64,000 nucleotides of DNA, taken from positions 1,922,001-1,986,000 of the forward strand of contig NC_088939.1 in NCBI RefSeq assembly GCF_033473495.1, written 5' to 3'. Numbering within the stretch: position 1 is the stretch's first letter; every line of letters starts with the position of its first letter. Shown here in pieces: positions 1-11,127 of the stretch. Below the pieces are notes generated by a model, which saw only the letters and a program-made list of their open reading frames with translations, was not told where the DNA came from and did no database searches. The position numbers and the translations under genes were made by a program. This stretch comes from Cercospora beticola. Taxonomy: Eukaryota > Ascomycota > Dothideomycetes > Mycosphaerellales > Mycosphaerellaceae.

Positions 1-190
1 AGTGTCCCTGAAAATGGTGGTTGAGTTCACTCCCGCTTTCCTTCCAACAGCTCGCGTGCTGAGCTCTTTCTGAGTTCAGCTTTGCCATGGAACCAGAAAC
101 TCTTCTGCCTAGCCGTTCCAGCTTCTTTCTCGTTGTTGAGCTGTCATATACAACACGGAGATCTCTCGGCACATACTTTCAACCATATCT

Positions 191-286
191 GGAGTGGTGT
201 CCGAGTGGTTATGGAGCTGCGTTTAGGCCTATCTAAGCATTCTCCGCAGTGGCTTTGCCTCGTGGGTTCGAATCCCACCCGCTTCA
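191..286 (+). tRNA. tRNA-Leu (anticodon UAG) with a 16-nt intron
   Basis: The sequence folds as a class II tRNA. The 7-bp acceptor stem GGAGTGG pairs with CCGCTTC (two G-U pairs), followed by discriminator A. Box A (TCCGAGTGG) and the T arm GTGGG-TTCGAAT-CCCAC are canonical. Anticodon stem CTGCG pairs with CGCAG. The 7-nt loop TTTAGGC, with anticodon TAG at 224-226, is restored only when 228-243 is removed, the standard intron position after base 37. A GGC/GCC variable arm fits leucine. It decodes CUA and wobble CUN codons. The intron length is by eye. Confidence 0.93.
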
Positions 287-864
287 ACGATTCTTTTGCT
301 CCCGGAGAGCACACAGCTGAAGAAATCGTGTCAATTGGATCATTTTTGGTCGAGATATGGGGTGATGAAGTGAAAATGTAGTTGGTGAGTGTGAACCTCG
401 CTTCCAGTCTGGGAATCTATTTTTAGCACTACTGCTATGAGATGCTCGCTCTTGCCTCCAACCATATCTCCTAGGTCGAATGACATCAGAGCATCTGCTG
501 TTTACACATCCTACAGTACATTTCTACCTCAGATGAAGACCGAACCATTGAGGCTATCCTCGCTCGCCGAAATGACACGAGAGCCCTGTTTTGGCTATCG
601 TCCGCTCAATTTCTGGCTCAAGTAGCGGAAGTTCAAGCGACCGACAACAACTGAAAATCGCACAATCTCTCGTCCGCAGGCAGCGGCAAGAGTCTGATTT
701 CAGTCCTGCACTTTCTGTTAGCTGTACACTAATCCCATAGCTAACATGTCGGAGTACTTACAAGCCAGAACCATACGCCTGAAGAAACGAATTGGGCCAG
801 GCAGCGGACGTAATACTAAGACGACTTGGTCAGCCCAAAAACTACCACAAGATCTCCGCTCAAC
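287..864. other. Intergenic, 578 bp
   Basis: This stretch lies between the tRNA and the 3' end of the leftward gene that follows. Only short frames without family resemblance are present. A T-rich run just after the tRNA could serve as its Pol III terminator, but nothing else stands out. Confidence 0.5.
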
Positions 865-3078
865 TCACCGAACACAAAGCGGATCAATCGGTGACTTGCT
901 GATATACCAGCGCTGCAGGCTGGCCTTGTCATCTGCTTTCGGATTGAGCACGCGAGACAACAATTTGTCATCACTGGCAACATGGTTCATCTCGAGTGCG
1001 CCTGTGTGGCAACGAAGTCAGCAACTTGCAGAAGCGAAACGACACAATCTACAAAAAGCACTCACCAATCTTTGTCCGTAACATCCAGCTATTAATGGCG
1101 AGCGGATCGTTCAAGCGAGGCAGGTTCTCACATTCGAGTGTCATGGTCTGATTCTCGTGACCGTGAAGCAGAGTATGATAGAGCCATGTCATGCCACCTG
1201 CTCCGCCAAAGTCGAGCACTTTACGCGTGCCTGCGTGCAGCAGCTGGATTCGCGAGCCATGCCATACGGGATGAAGCGCCAAGGTGTTGGTACGTGTCGT
1301 TCTGCTAATCGAAACGCCAATCTCGTTGTACTCGGCGCTGTATTGTTGGGTGTCTTGAGTTTTGATCGGACTGGTTCTCCATGCCCCTTCAGGCGCCACT
1401 TGATTTGCTTTGGGTATCACAGCCTTGGGCACAAGCAGTCGGAAGATTGCAGGGCTGAGGAAGACGTGCTTACGATCGGGATCGATGGCGACTTTGGGAT
1501 CGAAAGTGACTGCATCAACCTCCCGCACGATCTTGATCATTTCGAAGCGGCAGTCCGTGTGCGCTTGATCCAGGCCATAAAGATCCGGTTCGTAGACTTT
1601 CACCTCGTTAGGTTCCAGAGGCTGTAGGAGTTTACGCTCCTCGGCTGCGAGTTCTCTTTGGTACTTGACCAGGGCATCATGGTCAGCTTCCGTCGGCTTC
1701 TTCTCCTGCATCGCAGTGAAGCTGGCGTTTCTCGTGTTGTAGCTCGTCTTGAGTTTGTCATAGCTGGATTTCAGACTTGTCCGATAGGTCGCTTGCGCGG
1801 CAGTCTCAGTCCCCTTCTCCAATTCGATCAACTTGTGTTCCAGATCCCAGCTCATCATTTGCAAGTCTTTCAAAATGGACTTGTACTCAAGATATGCTTC
1901 GAGAAGCGTGCTTGTATACACGCCAGCATTCTCATAGTCGAGAGGTGTTCCGCGAACCGTCTTCTCCTGGAAGCTTCGCAAAGCCGTGTATTTCGTGACG
2001 ATGGCGCTGTGCTGATCAGTAGGGTGCTCACATTCTTCTGATCGTGATCAACTCACTAGGTCCTCTGCGGAGTCTGCGCGACTCGTGAGGGGAAGTTGAA
2101 TGCAGCATCTTTCAGCGCATCGATAGTCCAGTCGGTGGCACTCTGGCCCTTGATATCCCCACCTCCCAACCAAGACACGCTGATTGTCCTCTCGCCTTGG
2201 ACGCTCGATTCGTTGTTCTTCATTGCCACGCTGCCTTCGCCACTCACGTCGATAGCCCCGCCAGCGAATGGGGCATTGATCTTGAGCTCGGCTTGCAGGT
2301 CTCGGGCTTTCGAACGATCTTTGAGCTTGATAGATACAAGGCCGTTAAGCTCGCCGCCCTCGATGAAGCCAGAGATGAAGCTATCGCCATAGACTTCAGT
2401 GAACTGACTTGGCACAACGTTCTCGATTGGGATAAACTCGGTTACGTCGTCTGCGATCAACTTTGAGTTCATGACTTTTACCTGGACGAGGCAGTTGAGA
2501 TCGCTGTCCTTGAATTTGTCAGTATCGCTTTAAGCTGGGTCAGTGGATATTCTCGTATTGAATCTGGTCAATGGTCTCACACGAAGCCTGTGCATGGTCA
2601 GTTGACAATAATGTATGGAAGCGAGGCAACATGTCATACTCGCTTTCGCCTGTCCGCCGGCGCCGATCGACTGCAGCTTGATCTCTAGAGAGCCTTGGAT
2701 TTTGTGAGCTTTTGGAGAAACACATCACCAGTGCCCTCCACGAACCGCTAATGTTCAAAGAGCTCATGACGTCCGACACTTTGTCTACGTATTTCGAAGA
2801 GTATGTCTGAACGATTAGCCTGGACGTTTGAAGAAACCATAGGTTTTGCGACATACGACTTTCTGCGAGACGGTACTAAAGTCCTCTTTATTTTTGAGGT
2901 CATCCTCCGTGGCCTTGACACCTCCAGGCTTCTGGACCGCATCGTTGATACACAGTGCGTGTGTGTAAGTGTTGAATCTACATTTTGTCAACACTGTGAG
3001 GAGAGGTGAAGGAGTGAGCTGCACGCACCCCATGCCCAAGCGCATGGCATTTTCGTATGGAACCAGTATGCTCGTCAT
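865..3078 (-). CDS. Conserved fungal protein of unknown function, seven coding exons
   Basis: I do not recognise a named family. The start is ATG at 3076-3078. Exons I can place are 3078-3029, 2977-2857, 2806-about 2745, a short exon near 2690-2645, about 2529-2057, 2006-1066 and 1001-865, with stop TGA at 865-867. Introns have GTGAGT or GTATGT donors. The N-terminal half is Gly/Ser-rich and beta-like, with the landmark YGDSFISGFIEGGEL. A middle segment after the sixth exon boundary looks helical and may be a coiled coil (LEYKSILKDLQ onward). The C-terminal part is again beta-rich and ends KSPIDPLCVR. The frame of the fourth exon is ambiguous: the reading that best resembles the neighbouring paralogue does not join the next exon in phase. 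The gene faces a related gene across about 370 bp. No signal peptide is evident. Confidence 0.68.
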
Positions 3079-3449
3079 GGCGGGCGTATGGAAAGGTGAT
3101 GATTGTGATCACAGAGGGAACAAAGGACAGCGAAAGTACTTGCACGGCCGCAGAGGACCCAGGCCTTCATGACGGACCTTGTGCAGCGCCGGGCGTGCTG
3201 TTAGACCGCATGCCAATGCGCCGGGCCATGCACTGCAGGCGGTGACCGGCGACGCCGTTCATCTTTCGAGCTGTTGGTGACTGCTTCAGCCAGCCACAAC
3301 GACAGCGCGTGGAGGTGGAAGAGGATATGCGGAACTCTGTCCGTGCATGTAGAAGACGAGCTGGTGCGTCGATTACGGCAATTACGATCCCGGTCCTTGG
3401 CGTGTGTTGTGTTGCCCTCCCTTCACGCTCTGTGCTTCCGAAGGCAAGC
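3079..3449. promoter_or_regulatory. Shared promoter region of two divergent related genes
   Basis: About 370 bp separate the two start regions, so both promoters must lie here. I see no clear TATA box or repeated operator. Short frames in this stretch do not resemble any protein family. Confidence 0.45.
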
Positions 3450-4463
3450 ATGCACGCACGCACATACCTGTCGCCAATGCCAGACACCATCCTCCGACAT
3501 CCCAATGCCTCCGATGGCCTTCCAGTGCATGTGCCATGGCATAGTCGCGCCATGTTCCTGGGCTGCGGCTTCGATTCTCACACCTTGACATTCAAGCCGT
3601 CGTCTCCGTTCTCACACACCGAAGACATCGCCATCTTCCACGCGGACCAAGATGCGAGCGGAAGTTGCGTTCAGGCGTCAAGCAGCCAGAGCAGGCACTC
3701 TACCGAACACGTCGACTTGCGATTCCGAGGCTCGATTGGGAACGCCATTGTTGGCGGCTCCGCGCACGGCTCGTACACCAAGTCCGTCTCCGAGAATGGT
3801 GATGTGCGTGGACTGATCCTCATGACACGCAAGCTTGAGCTGAATGCGAAATAGTCAGCCAAACTGTCTACGCGTTCATCTCTGCGCATTGGCACCATTC
3901 GCATGAAACATGTGCCACAGCTTTCCTCAGAGGCCATCACCATGCTACAACGAGTCGGCGGCCACGACCATTTCCTGCATGCATACGGCGACTTCTACGT
4001 CGCAAGCATGCTTGTTGGCGCTGACAACGCGCTGTTTCTCTCCTACAATTCCCACGACTCCGCAAAGCTGGAGGATTTCAATGTCAAGATCGAAGGCCAT
4101 CTGCTGGGAGTCGGAGTCGACAAAACTATCGCATCACTAGAGAAAGCTGCAGCTGCGGGATGCGACATTGCTCTCGAGGCGTTTGATTCACTATGGGACA
4201 AGACTGAGTCTCAGCAGTTCGCAGCCGCAACTTCACAACATCCACAATACGAAGGAATACGCGACTCTGCCATGCTATACGATGAGGCCGGTAAACTGCT
4301 GTCTGCGCGGCTTCGGCAGAAGACGGGTCTGAGCAATGCCGACCAGGAGTTGAATAGTCGCGACGTTGTGCGATTATCCACAGAAGGCACCATTGCTGAG
4401 ATTGTCTTGTTGCCGATTCGCAATCTGAGGCAGTTTGCAGAACTACGAGCTGCTGTTGCTTAA
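3450..4463 (+). pseudogene. Shorter paralogue of the divergent neighbour, with an in-frame stop
   Basis: Two open segments in the same frame, up to 3851 and from 3855 to 4463, are separated only by TAG at 3852-3854. Their landmarks match the leftward neighbour in order: MFLGCGFDSHTL with MRLGMGFNTYTH at the N-terminus, a Gly-rich stretch with a repeated SIG motif, and YGDFYVASMLVGADNALF with YGDSFISGFIEGGELNGL. Candidate starts are ATG at 3450 and 3477. It lacks the helical and C-terminal beta regions of the neighbour. Removing an intron with donor GTGCGT near 3804 and acceptor TAG or CAG near 3854-3858 could bypass the stop, but would delete residues that look conserved. It is either a decaying copy, a gene with a small intron, or a sequence error. 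Confidence 0.45.
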
Positions 4464-4753
4464 CTTGGTCGCAGTAATGTCAATATTCGGAAATGGTTAA
4501 AGCATAACGTGCACCGCACCCGTCTCAGCTGGAGTGGCGCGCGCTATGGCGCTGAATCGCGTCCAAAGATGGCTTGTCTTCCCCACTACCAAGACTGCAC
4601 TCCCACGATACTGTACGAACTAGGAACGCGGCCGAAAATATGCAGGCGCCACTGCACATTGGGAGTGCTGAACCAGATTAATGTACTGGAAAGCCCGCGG
4701 AGTCGACCTCACTGTGAAGACACACTTACATTCCGGACCTTTCTCAGCATAAC

Positions 4754-7181
4754 ATGTCGTCCCTGGAGATCTACTCGATCACATCTCCACCAACCGACAT
4801 TCCGCTATTCGAACATGTTGGCGACTTGCGAAGGTGTCACTTCACCACAAGTCCAGTCGAACATTTTGTACTCGGAAAAGCTCCACCAACACCCGTGGTA
4901 CCGATAGCGTATCAAGGGCAGGCAAACGCACGTCTCAGCGTGACTATCCAGTATACGACACCGAAGACCGCTGCGCAGCGGCGTCTGCGTTGCAAGATCA
5001 TCGGCGAGGGACGGGAGATCTCGGAAACCATTTCTTTCGAGACGACCAACTTACCCCAACAGACGCTCCCACCTCTCCAACTCAAGGCACCGATCGTTGG
5101 TGGCAAGGATAGAGGATTCCCGTGGAAGTTTGGGGGCACAGGCCGGCGATCTGCTACGGCCCGGGTCGAGGATGATTCTGGCATCGAGTTGTCATCCAGC
5201 ACGTTCGAGATCGAAATTTATGTGCTGCACGCCAATCTCCCACCATACTACACACGTGATGGCATACCTCTGGACCTGCTGCGTTTTAATGCCTTCATCC
5301 CGAAATGGCTGAGTCCGCAGCAAGATTCTGACCGGGATCCGGATAGACCGCTCGATACTGATGACTGGGCAGCATGCGTGATCAAAGCCTTGTTTCGCGA
5401 TCGTCGCCTGACATACAACGCATCCGGGGGCGGAGGAAAGTACATCAGTGAGGGTTCGCTGATGATGGAGTTATTTCTGTCCGATCTTGTGAGTAGGGTT
5501 CAAGATATCATCTTAAGCTAAGATTCTCACATCATGCTAGACAGGACTATCATATCGTCCTGACGATCGCACAAAATATGCAGTCAACTGCTACGACCTT
5601 GCCCGTCTGGCCGAGTCAATCATACCTTTGGGGACGGGTTACGGGACGGTGAAACCAGTGTTTTTAGAGCCATATGGGTAGGTCGCGATGTTGAGCTTGC
5701 AGTGTGCGTTCACTCCGACTGACCCTCATAGCTGGATGAAAACCACACGCCTGATCGGAGACCGATTGGAAACAAACAACCCATTCTATACTCAACCTAG
5801 GTGGCGCAAGAGCGATGGCACTGTACGACTGATATGTGATCAGAAGGATACAGAGGAGGGCAGACGTTCCGCCTTTGCAAACCACATGTTCCTGACCATA
5901 GACAAGTCGGGAGGCACATATGCCTTGGACAGGTCCGTAGGCGTGGTCGAAGCACACATGGTGACCATACTGACAAGTATTTTCAGCACTTGTGGTCCTG
6001 TGACGGGCGAAATGAGAGTTATCGACTACCCGAACAGATGCATCGCCCAAGACCCGTATATTCACGACATTTACAAGGGTACCAGGAGTAAGCAGGGTAC
6101 TGTTATGGACATACGAACCAACACGCCCGTCTTGTCAGGTCTGATGCCGCGAGTCAGCCAATTCGCTGGAGCTCAAACAATATCTGATAATAACGAGAAG
6201 AGCCGCATGAAGCCACTTCAGGCAAAAATGGAGGAAAAATTTCCGCCGCCCAGGAACGCTCGCGGAGGCAAGAATCGTCTTTCCATCGGCACCTTGCAGC
6301 TACCAATAATCAGTACCATGCTCCTGCCAAGCTCTGCGCCTATGAAAAAAAGACCGGCGGACGTCCCCTGCACCTCCTGGACATTTCAGTACGATAATGG
6401 ATCTCTGAGTGAACCGGTCTTGGTCATGATATACGTCTGGACGTATCCACGAGAAAAATATTCGACGGTGTCTACGATTACGCCTTTGAAACGTTTCACA
6501 GATGCATGGGTAGATCTGAGAGATCGCTATGGAGTCCATCCCATGGGTCAGTGGGATTCTGCGGCAACGTCTCAAGATGGTCTTGCCGTGCGACTCTTTG
6601 CCGACCCTCTTGCATGGGCTATAACAGCGATTGTCAGCCAAAGCCCTTCGACTGAGATATTGCAACTGGTTTGCAACAGAGTGGAGAGAGCCTTGAGAGT
6701 GCTGCGTAACGATGGTACAGACATAGTACTTCTCAAGGTCCCCATAAAGGAGACTTTGGAAAAGGCCACCATTGTCCTCCCGCCCTCTGCCCACGTGGGC
6801 GAGCAGTTCATCATGACTGTCGAGGCAAGTCCCCTGTTCATCTAAATCTCCAAAGTTTTGCGAACAAATCTTTAGCTAATTAATGTGATCCCCGCAGGCC
6901 GATTACCGGACTCCAGAATATGCCTGGTATGGCTACACGATCAGTATGTACAAGAACACCTGTCCACTCCTCATCATTGAGATGACTTTGCTAATCGACT
7001 GCTGCGTTGTTGTACAGACTCTGCTGGTGGGCACGTCGTTTTGGTGAATGCCCAAGACGACAAGAACAACCTCATCTTTACATTCGTGGCTCGAAGCGTA
7101 GGTCTCGATACGGTGAAATTAACCCTTTATGATCATGGTCTTGGCCCGTACCAGCGCACGATCAGTATAGGAATTGTTTAG
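4754..7181 (+). CDS. Uncharacterised protein with a transglutaminase-like Cys-His-Asp pattern
   Basis: Five exons (4754-5488, 5541-5677, 5732-6824, 6898-6943, 7018-7181) join in phase to about 724 residues. The N-terminal 250 residues look like a beta-sandwich. The middle holds NCYDLARLAE, then FANHMFLTI, then YALD. The order and spacing of Cys, His and Asp recall transglutaminase-like/papain-fold hydrolases, where these form the catalytic triad; the activity is inference. The C-terminal part is again beta-rich. Intron 3 begins GCAAGT and ends CCCCGCAG, a GC-AG intron. A further stretch of about 54 nt near 5934-5986 ends in TTTTCAG and could be spliced out in frame, giving 706 residues. No signal peptide is seen, so it is probably intracellular. 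Confidence 0.72.
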
Positions 7182-7446
7182 AGAGGTTAACAGATGTAAA
7201 CGACAGACACGCAGAGACGTTGTCGAAGATTTGAATAGATGTTGTTAAAAGTAGCTCATCTGTTGTGTCGTGCATTGTCTTGTACTGGCACTCAAGTCTT
7301 CTTCCTGAAGGTCCGCAATCTCGACCTCGGTGATACTTCATGTTCAGCTTTCGGTAGTATCGAAAGCTTTGTTGTTTCGAGCCATGCTAATCTCCATCTC
7401 ATGATATGTACAGTTCATGGTCCAGCCTTCCGCTGCTGTCTCCCTC

Positions 7447-8640
7447 TCAAATGCCAAAGTATGTCTTCATCCTCTCGTAAACATAGAAGCTCGTTGCGAC
7501 CATGGGTATCACCTTCACATATCCAATTCCAAGTCCCACAAAGAAGCCTTTGAAGCCCTTGTCTGCTTGTATGCTCCTCGCGACTTCAATCATCGTCAGT
7601 CGATGCCCGTCACCGACCACTCCTCCGACTTGCATTCGCCTTCGAATGACTTCAAGAGGGTATGACACTGTCTGGCTGACGAAACCTGCAAAGGCTCCCG
7701 TAGATAATTCTGCCCATGCTCGTAAAGGAGGAGGTTTCCCAGGTGCGAGCTGCCTTTCTGATCGTTCGTTACGCGGGAGGACTGTGTAGGGCGCGAGGGC
7801 TGGTATTCGCATGAAGTCACCTGCTGCATCATGTGTGAGGAAAGATGCCCCGGCGTAGGGGATCATGCCCCAGAGCGTGGGTGTGAATCCTCTGAAGAAG
7901 TTGCTCAGCCCACTCGCAGGCGTGGCCGTCCGTATCGCGGCCTGTGTTGCTTCTACTGTTGCTGCCACCGGTCTTGGCATTGTGGCGGTATTTGTGGGCA
8001 CCGGCTCAGGCGGACGCTCTAGGTATATCTTTCTGCATATCTGCCGTACTGTGACGCGTTTGCTGGACTTCGTTTCAAAGGCGAGTCGCACGCGTATCAC
8101 TTCCAGTGGGTACGTGCAGAAGACGGAACATATCCCAGCCAGACTGCCTGCCGCAAATCTTCGTTGTGGTGTCTCGTGCGCTTTTGTAGGTATTACCACT
8201 GCGCGTATTTGCTCATAGGCCAGGAACTTGATCCCGCCATAGGGGAAAATACGTAGAAGTGTTGCCGAGTGCCCTCTGAAGAGTCCTCCCACTCCGCTTG
8301 AAGCGTGGATATCTCGAATCGCCTTCGCAGCGCCACTCCACGACCCAATATACTTCTCGAATCTTGGATTGTTCGCCTGGAAGAGGATCTTAACGCGATC
8401 GAGAGGCGCTACGACCGTCTTCGCCGCGCATGCTGCCAGTCCACCTGCGACACCGGACCGTACAACATATTCCCAGCTTTGTTTTGGTATCTTTCGCTGC
8501 CCTTCGGGTGCTTGTCTCGGGATGATCGTTTCCTCGTCCGTCGGGCACACTCCTGGGACATTCGGTTTCATCGTATGTGGTTCGTGGGTCGACGGTGCTG
8601 TGACATGGCTGGCATGCTGCCCAGAGGCCAGTGTGGTCAT
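7447..8640 (-). CDS. leu5: Mitochondrial carrier, Leu5-type coenzyme A / dephospho-CoA transporter
   Basis: This single-exon gene encodes 397 residues and starts at ATG 8638-8640. Three mitochondrial carrier repeats are present, each with the PX[D/E]XX[R/K] signature: PLDRVKILFQ, PLEVIRVRLAF and PLEVIRRRMQ. Each is followed by a second transmembrane helix, giving the usual six. The RSGVAGGLAACAAKTVVAPL segment and the FRGHSATLLRIFPYGGIKF stretch match Leu5/SLC25A16 proteins, which are needed for CoA accumulation in the mitochondrial matrix. The loop in the second repeat carries a Pro/Ala/Thr-rich insert (about residues 215-245) longer than in yeast. The N-terminal 45 residues are hydrophilic. 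Assignment to Leu5 rather than another CoA-type carrier is by overall resemblance. Confidence 0.87.
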   Translation of the reverse strand: MTTLASGQHASHVTAPSTHEPHTMKPNVPGVCPTDEETIIPRQAPEGQRKIPKQSWEYVVRSGVAGGLAACAAKTVVAPLDRVKILFQANNPRFEKYIGSWSGAAKAIRDIHASSGVGGLFRGHSATLLRIFPYGGIKFLAYEQIRAVVIPTKAHETPQRRFAAGSLAGICSVFCTYPLEVIRVRLAFETKSSKRVTVRQICRKIYLERPPEPVPTNTATMPRPVAATVEATQAAIRTATPASGLSNFFRGFTPTLWGMIPYAGASFLTHDAAGDFMRIPALAPYTVLPRNERSERQLAPGKPPPLRAWAELSTGAFAGFVSQTVSYPLEVIRRRMQVGGVVGDGHRLTMIEVARSIQADKGFKGFFVGLGIGYVKVIPMVATSFYVYERMKTYFGI

Positions 8641-10203
8641 CGATCAGCGTTTGGTGGTATGTTGTTTCGTCGTCGTGCTCGGGAGGTACAGTATATCAGG
8701 GCGATCGTGCTGGCGACATCGGACCAAACGCTATTTCCGGTGGCTGAGTTGGATTGTTTATGCCCGGTCCATGTCAGTAGGTTCGGTCGTCTTGCTGGGT
8801 GTGAGGTCCTGGCGAAGAAGAGACAGCTGGCGGAATGGTAGGTATGGGCACAAGAGGTCGCTGGCAATAGTGCAGTGCGATAACCGGACGGCAGTGCGGC
8901 AGACGACAATGACGATCTCAAAGCCGAAAGCTTGAACCGAGGCCGCGTGCGCGGAAGAGCCGCATCTCATCACCTGCATTTTGTCTCGGAAGCGACGCTG
9001 ACATGTTGTTCCATTCCGGGCTTACATTACATCGCATTGATTGGTGCACAATACACGACATTGCCTCCCTAACCTTTGCCCACCAGCACACTGCAAACTA
9101 CACTGTAAAGACAGCCCACTCGCGTCCATCGATTCTTCCCATCCACCCACTGATCTGGTCCTCCTTCATTCACGAGGCTGCCGCCTGCGGCCATCACTCT
9201 ACATCGTCGAAGGCGATGGCACCAAGCGTGTTCAGCGCCAATAATGCCATGGCTACGTTTCTACGGGCTAGCGTGTAGAGCCGGGAAAGAGATGGAAGAT
9301 GTTGGCGACTTATTCTGGGACTGATGACAACGAGGGAACTTGGGTCTTGTCCGCCAGGACTATCTACATTCCTGGACGCTTCTTGCTTCTGCCTGACATC
9401 GAGGTGCCCGTGAGGCTCGTGATACAACGCATGCCAAACGCAGTGCATACAACCTCTCTTGATTCGGGCCTTGGCCTCTGGCCTCAAGAATCCTGGTGTT
9501 GGACTTTCGCGTCGATGGGTGCCAATGATCGTCACGCTCTGGCGTTATTCGAGAAGCATTTCTGGATACCAACCTCTGCATATTCCCGCGACGATAAAAT
9601 TGGCAACAGTCTTCTCAATCATAGGTCTCTGCGTCACGTCATTTCCCTCGCACTTCTCAGAAAGCGGTCCTGTTGGCATTGGCTGCAATATTGCGGCACA
9701 GACGCTAGGGTCAAGGTAGGTCAGACCTCTACTTCAATTCCCCGGAGCCAAGCGCGCTGGCCTGCTGCATACGGTAATAAGCGACCAAACCCCAAAGACT
9801 TTGGACGGCATGATCGTGATAGACTTTCGCACTCCAAGTGGTGCTCGCATTGGTTGTGCTCGTGGTTTGCCTATGCATTCATTGCGAATGTGCTACGCCT
9901 CTCCAGGCAAGCGATGGCCCGAAGGGCGTAGCACTCACTGAAGCGATAAAACAGGATCACATGCGTTGATAGGAAGCGCTTCGCTCTTGGTCACGGGTCA
10001 TTGTGATCATGCATATTGATCCATCAGCTAAGGAAGTATGACCAGCATCTTGGCATGGGTGGTTATGGTCAAAGTTCTCCCTCGGTCTCTCTCTGGCAAT
10101 TATCTCACCTCCAAGGCTCCAAACATTGTTCCGCCGGACTTTCAGACCTGACCTCCAGGAATCAGTCTTGATCAACCCTCTGGCCCGCAGTTCCCCACTC
10201 GCG
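8641..10203. other. Gene-poor stretch, 1.56 kb
   Basis: This stretch separates the carrier from the next secreted-protein gene. Several frames of 60-210 codons are open on the plus strand (the longest about 9299-9931), but their compositions are rich in Trp, His, Cys and Arg and they show no domain, signal peptide or plausible intron pattern. I see no repeat or RNA gene. The segment next to 8640 must contain the carrier promoter. Confidence 0.5.
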
Positions 10204-10914
10204 ATGCAGAATTTCCGAGGCTTAGTGCTGTGGTCGCTTCTCGTCTTTTCCCCCTACGGACAAGCACAGTCATCGAACCTGACAATCGCTTTTTCGCCAG
10301 CTATCAGTGAAAGCTGCGCATCATCGTCTAATGCGTCAGAAGTCGGAGCGGTGACATTCACTACTGCCGACGTTCCTATTTTGAATCATTGCTTCAATCT
10401 CGACGAAGTCTTCCGAGGCTCAGACAGCGGAAACAACACGTTCACGGTGCCCACAGGCTTCACAACGTCGGGCGATCCTTCCCTCGTACATTATGTCCTG
10501 TCGAACCAAGAAGCTTTCGACCCCGCGGCAAACTACAGTCATGTCTATTATCAGCAAAGCTTTCCGGTGTCGCGCTCACAAGGCAGTGAAGAGGACGATC
10601 TGCCAGACAACACGGCAGCTCGGCTATTCCAGCTGTACTCTGGGCAGAACTGCGAAAACGCCATCGAGATTTCCGCTTCTGAAGGACAGAACACCCGGCC
10701 GTGGTATGCATATAGCTGCGTCAGCGATGGTCAATGCAACGTCGCTGCGTTCAGCGTGAAGAGCTTCTTGGTGGGTGATGCTACCACAAGATTGAATCTA
10801 GGTTGGGGAGACAAATGTCGAGACTTTGTGTATTCAGGGGATGGAGCGAGATTGAGAGGAAAGGTTGGATGGGCAGGCGCTACGGTGATCGTGGTGTTGA
10901 CGTGGTGGATGTAG
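10204..10914 (+). CDS. Secreted, possibly GPI-anchored protein with six cysteines
   Basis: The start at ATG 10204 is chosen because it places a signal peptide first (MQNFRGLVLWSLLVF, predicted cleavage after the Gln-Ala-Gln region near residue 23). An upstream ATG in the same frame would add 26 hydrophilic residues. The mature protein is about 213 residues with six Cys and several N-glycosylation sequons (NLT, NAS, NNT, NYS). The C-terminus ends in a short hydrophobic run, AGATVIVVLTWWM, preceded by small residues. That is compatible with a GPI-attachment signal, although the run is short. I do not recognise a family. The single exon and lone setting give no functional hint. Confidence 0.7.
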   Translation: MQNFRGLVLWSLLVFSPYGQAQSSNLTIAFSPAISESCASSSNASEVGAVTFTTADVPILNHCFNLDEVFRGSDSGNNTFTVPTGFTTSGDPSLVHYVLSNQEAFDPAANYSHVYYQQSFPVSRSQGSEEDDLPDNTAARLFQLYSGQNCENAIEISASEGQNTRPWYAYSCVSDGQCNVAAFSVKSFLVGDATTRLNLGWGDKCRDFVYSGDGARLRGKVGWAGATVIVVLTWWM

Positions 10915-11127
10915 AGCACGTCGTGACCTGGAGAAGGACGTGAAATGTAGATAACAAAGTCAATAACTCTGCATAATCACCATCCAGCTGCCAATTTTGT
11001 CTGGGAGCGAATTCCTTCCTCTTGCCTTCCCAACCCAGTACGCCTCACATCAGCAAGCACGACCGCACCATGGCAGGAGGGTGCGTTGACTTGCAGTGTC
11101 CCAATCAGTACATGTGTCTCTTGCATA

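Noticed and set aside
9299..9931. Open frame of 210 codons in an otherwise empty stretch
   Set aside because: The composition (many Trp, Cys, His, Arg) and lack of domains, signal peptide or intron pattern make it unlikely to be coding; also nothing is supported on the opposite strand.
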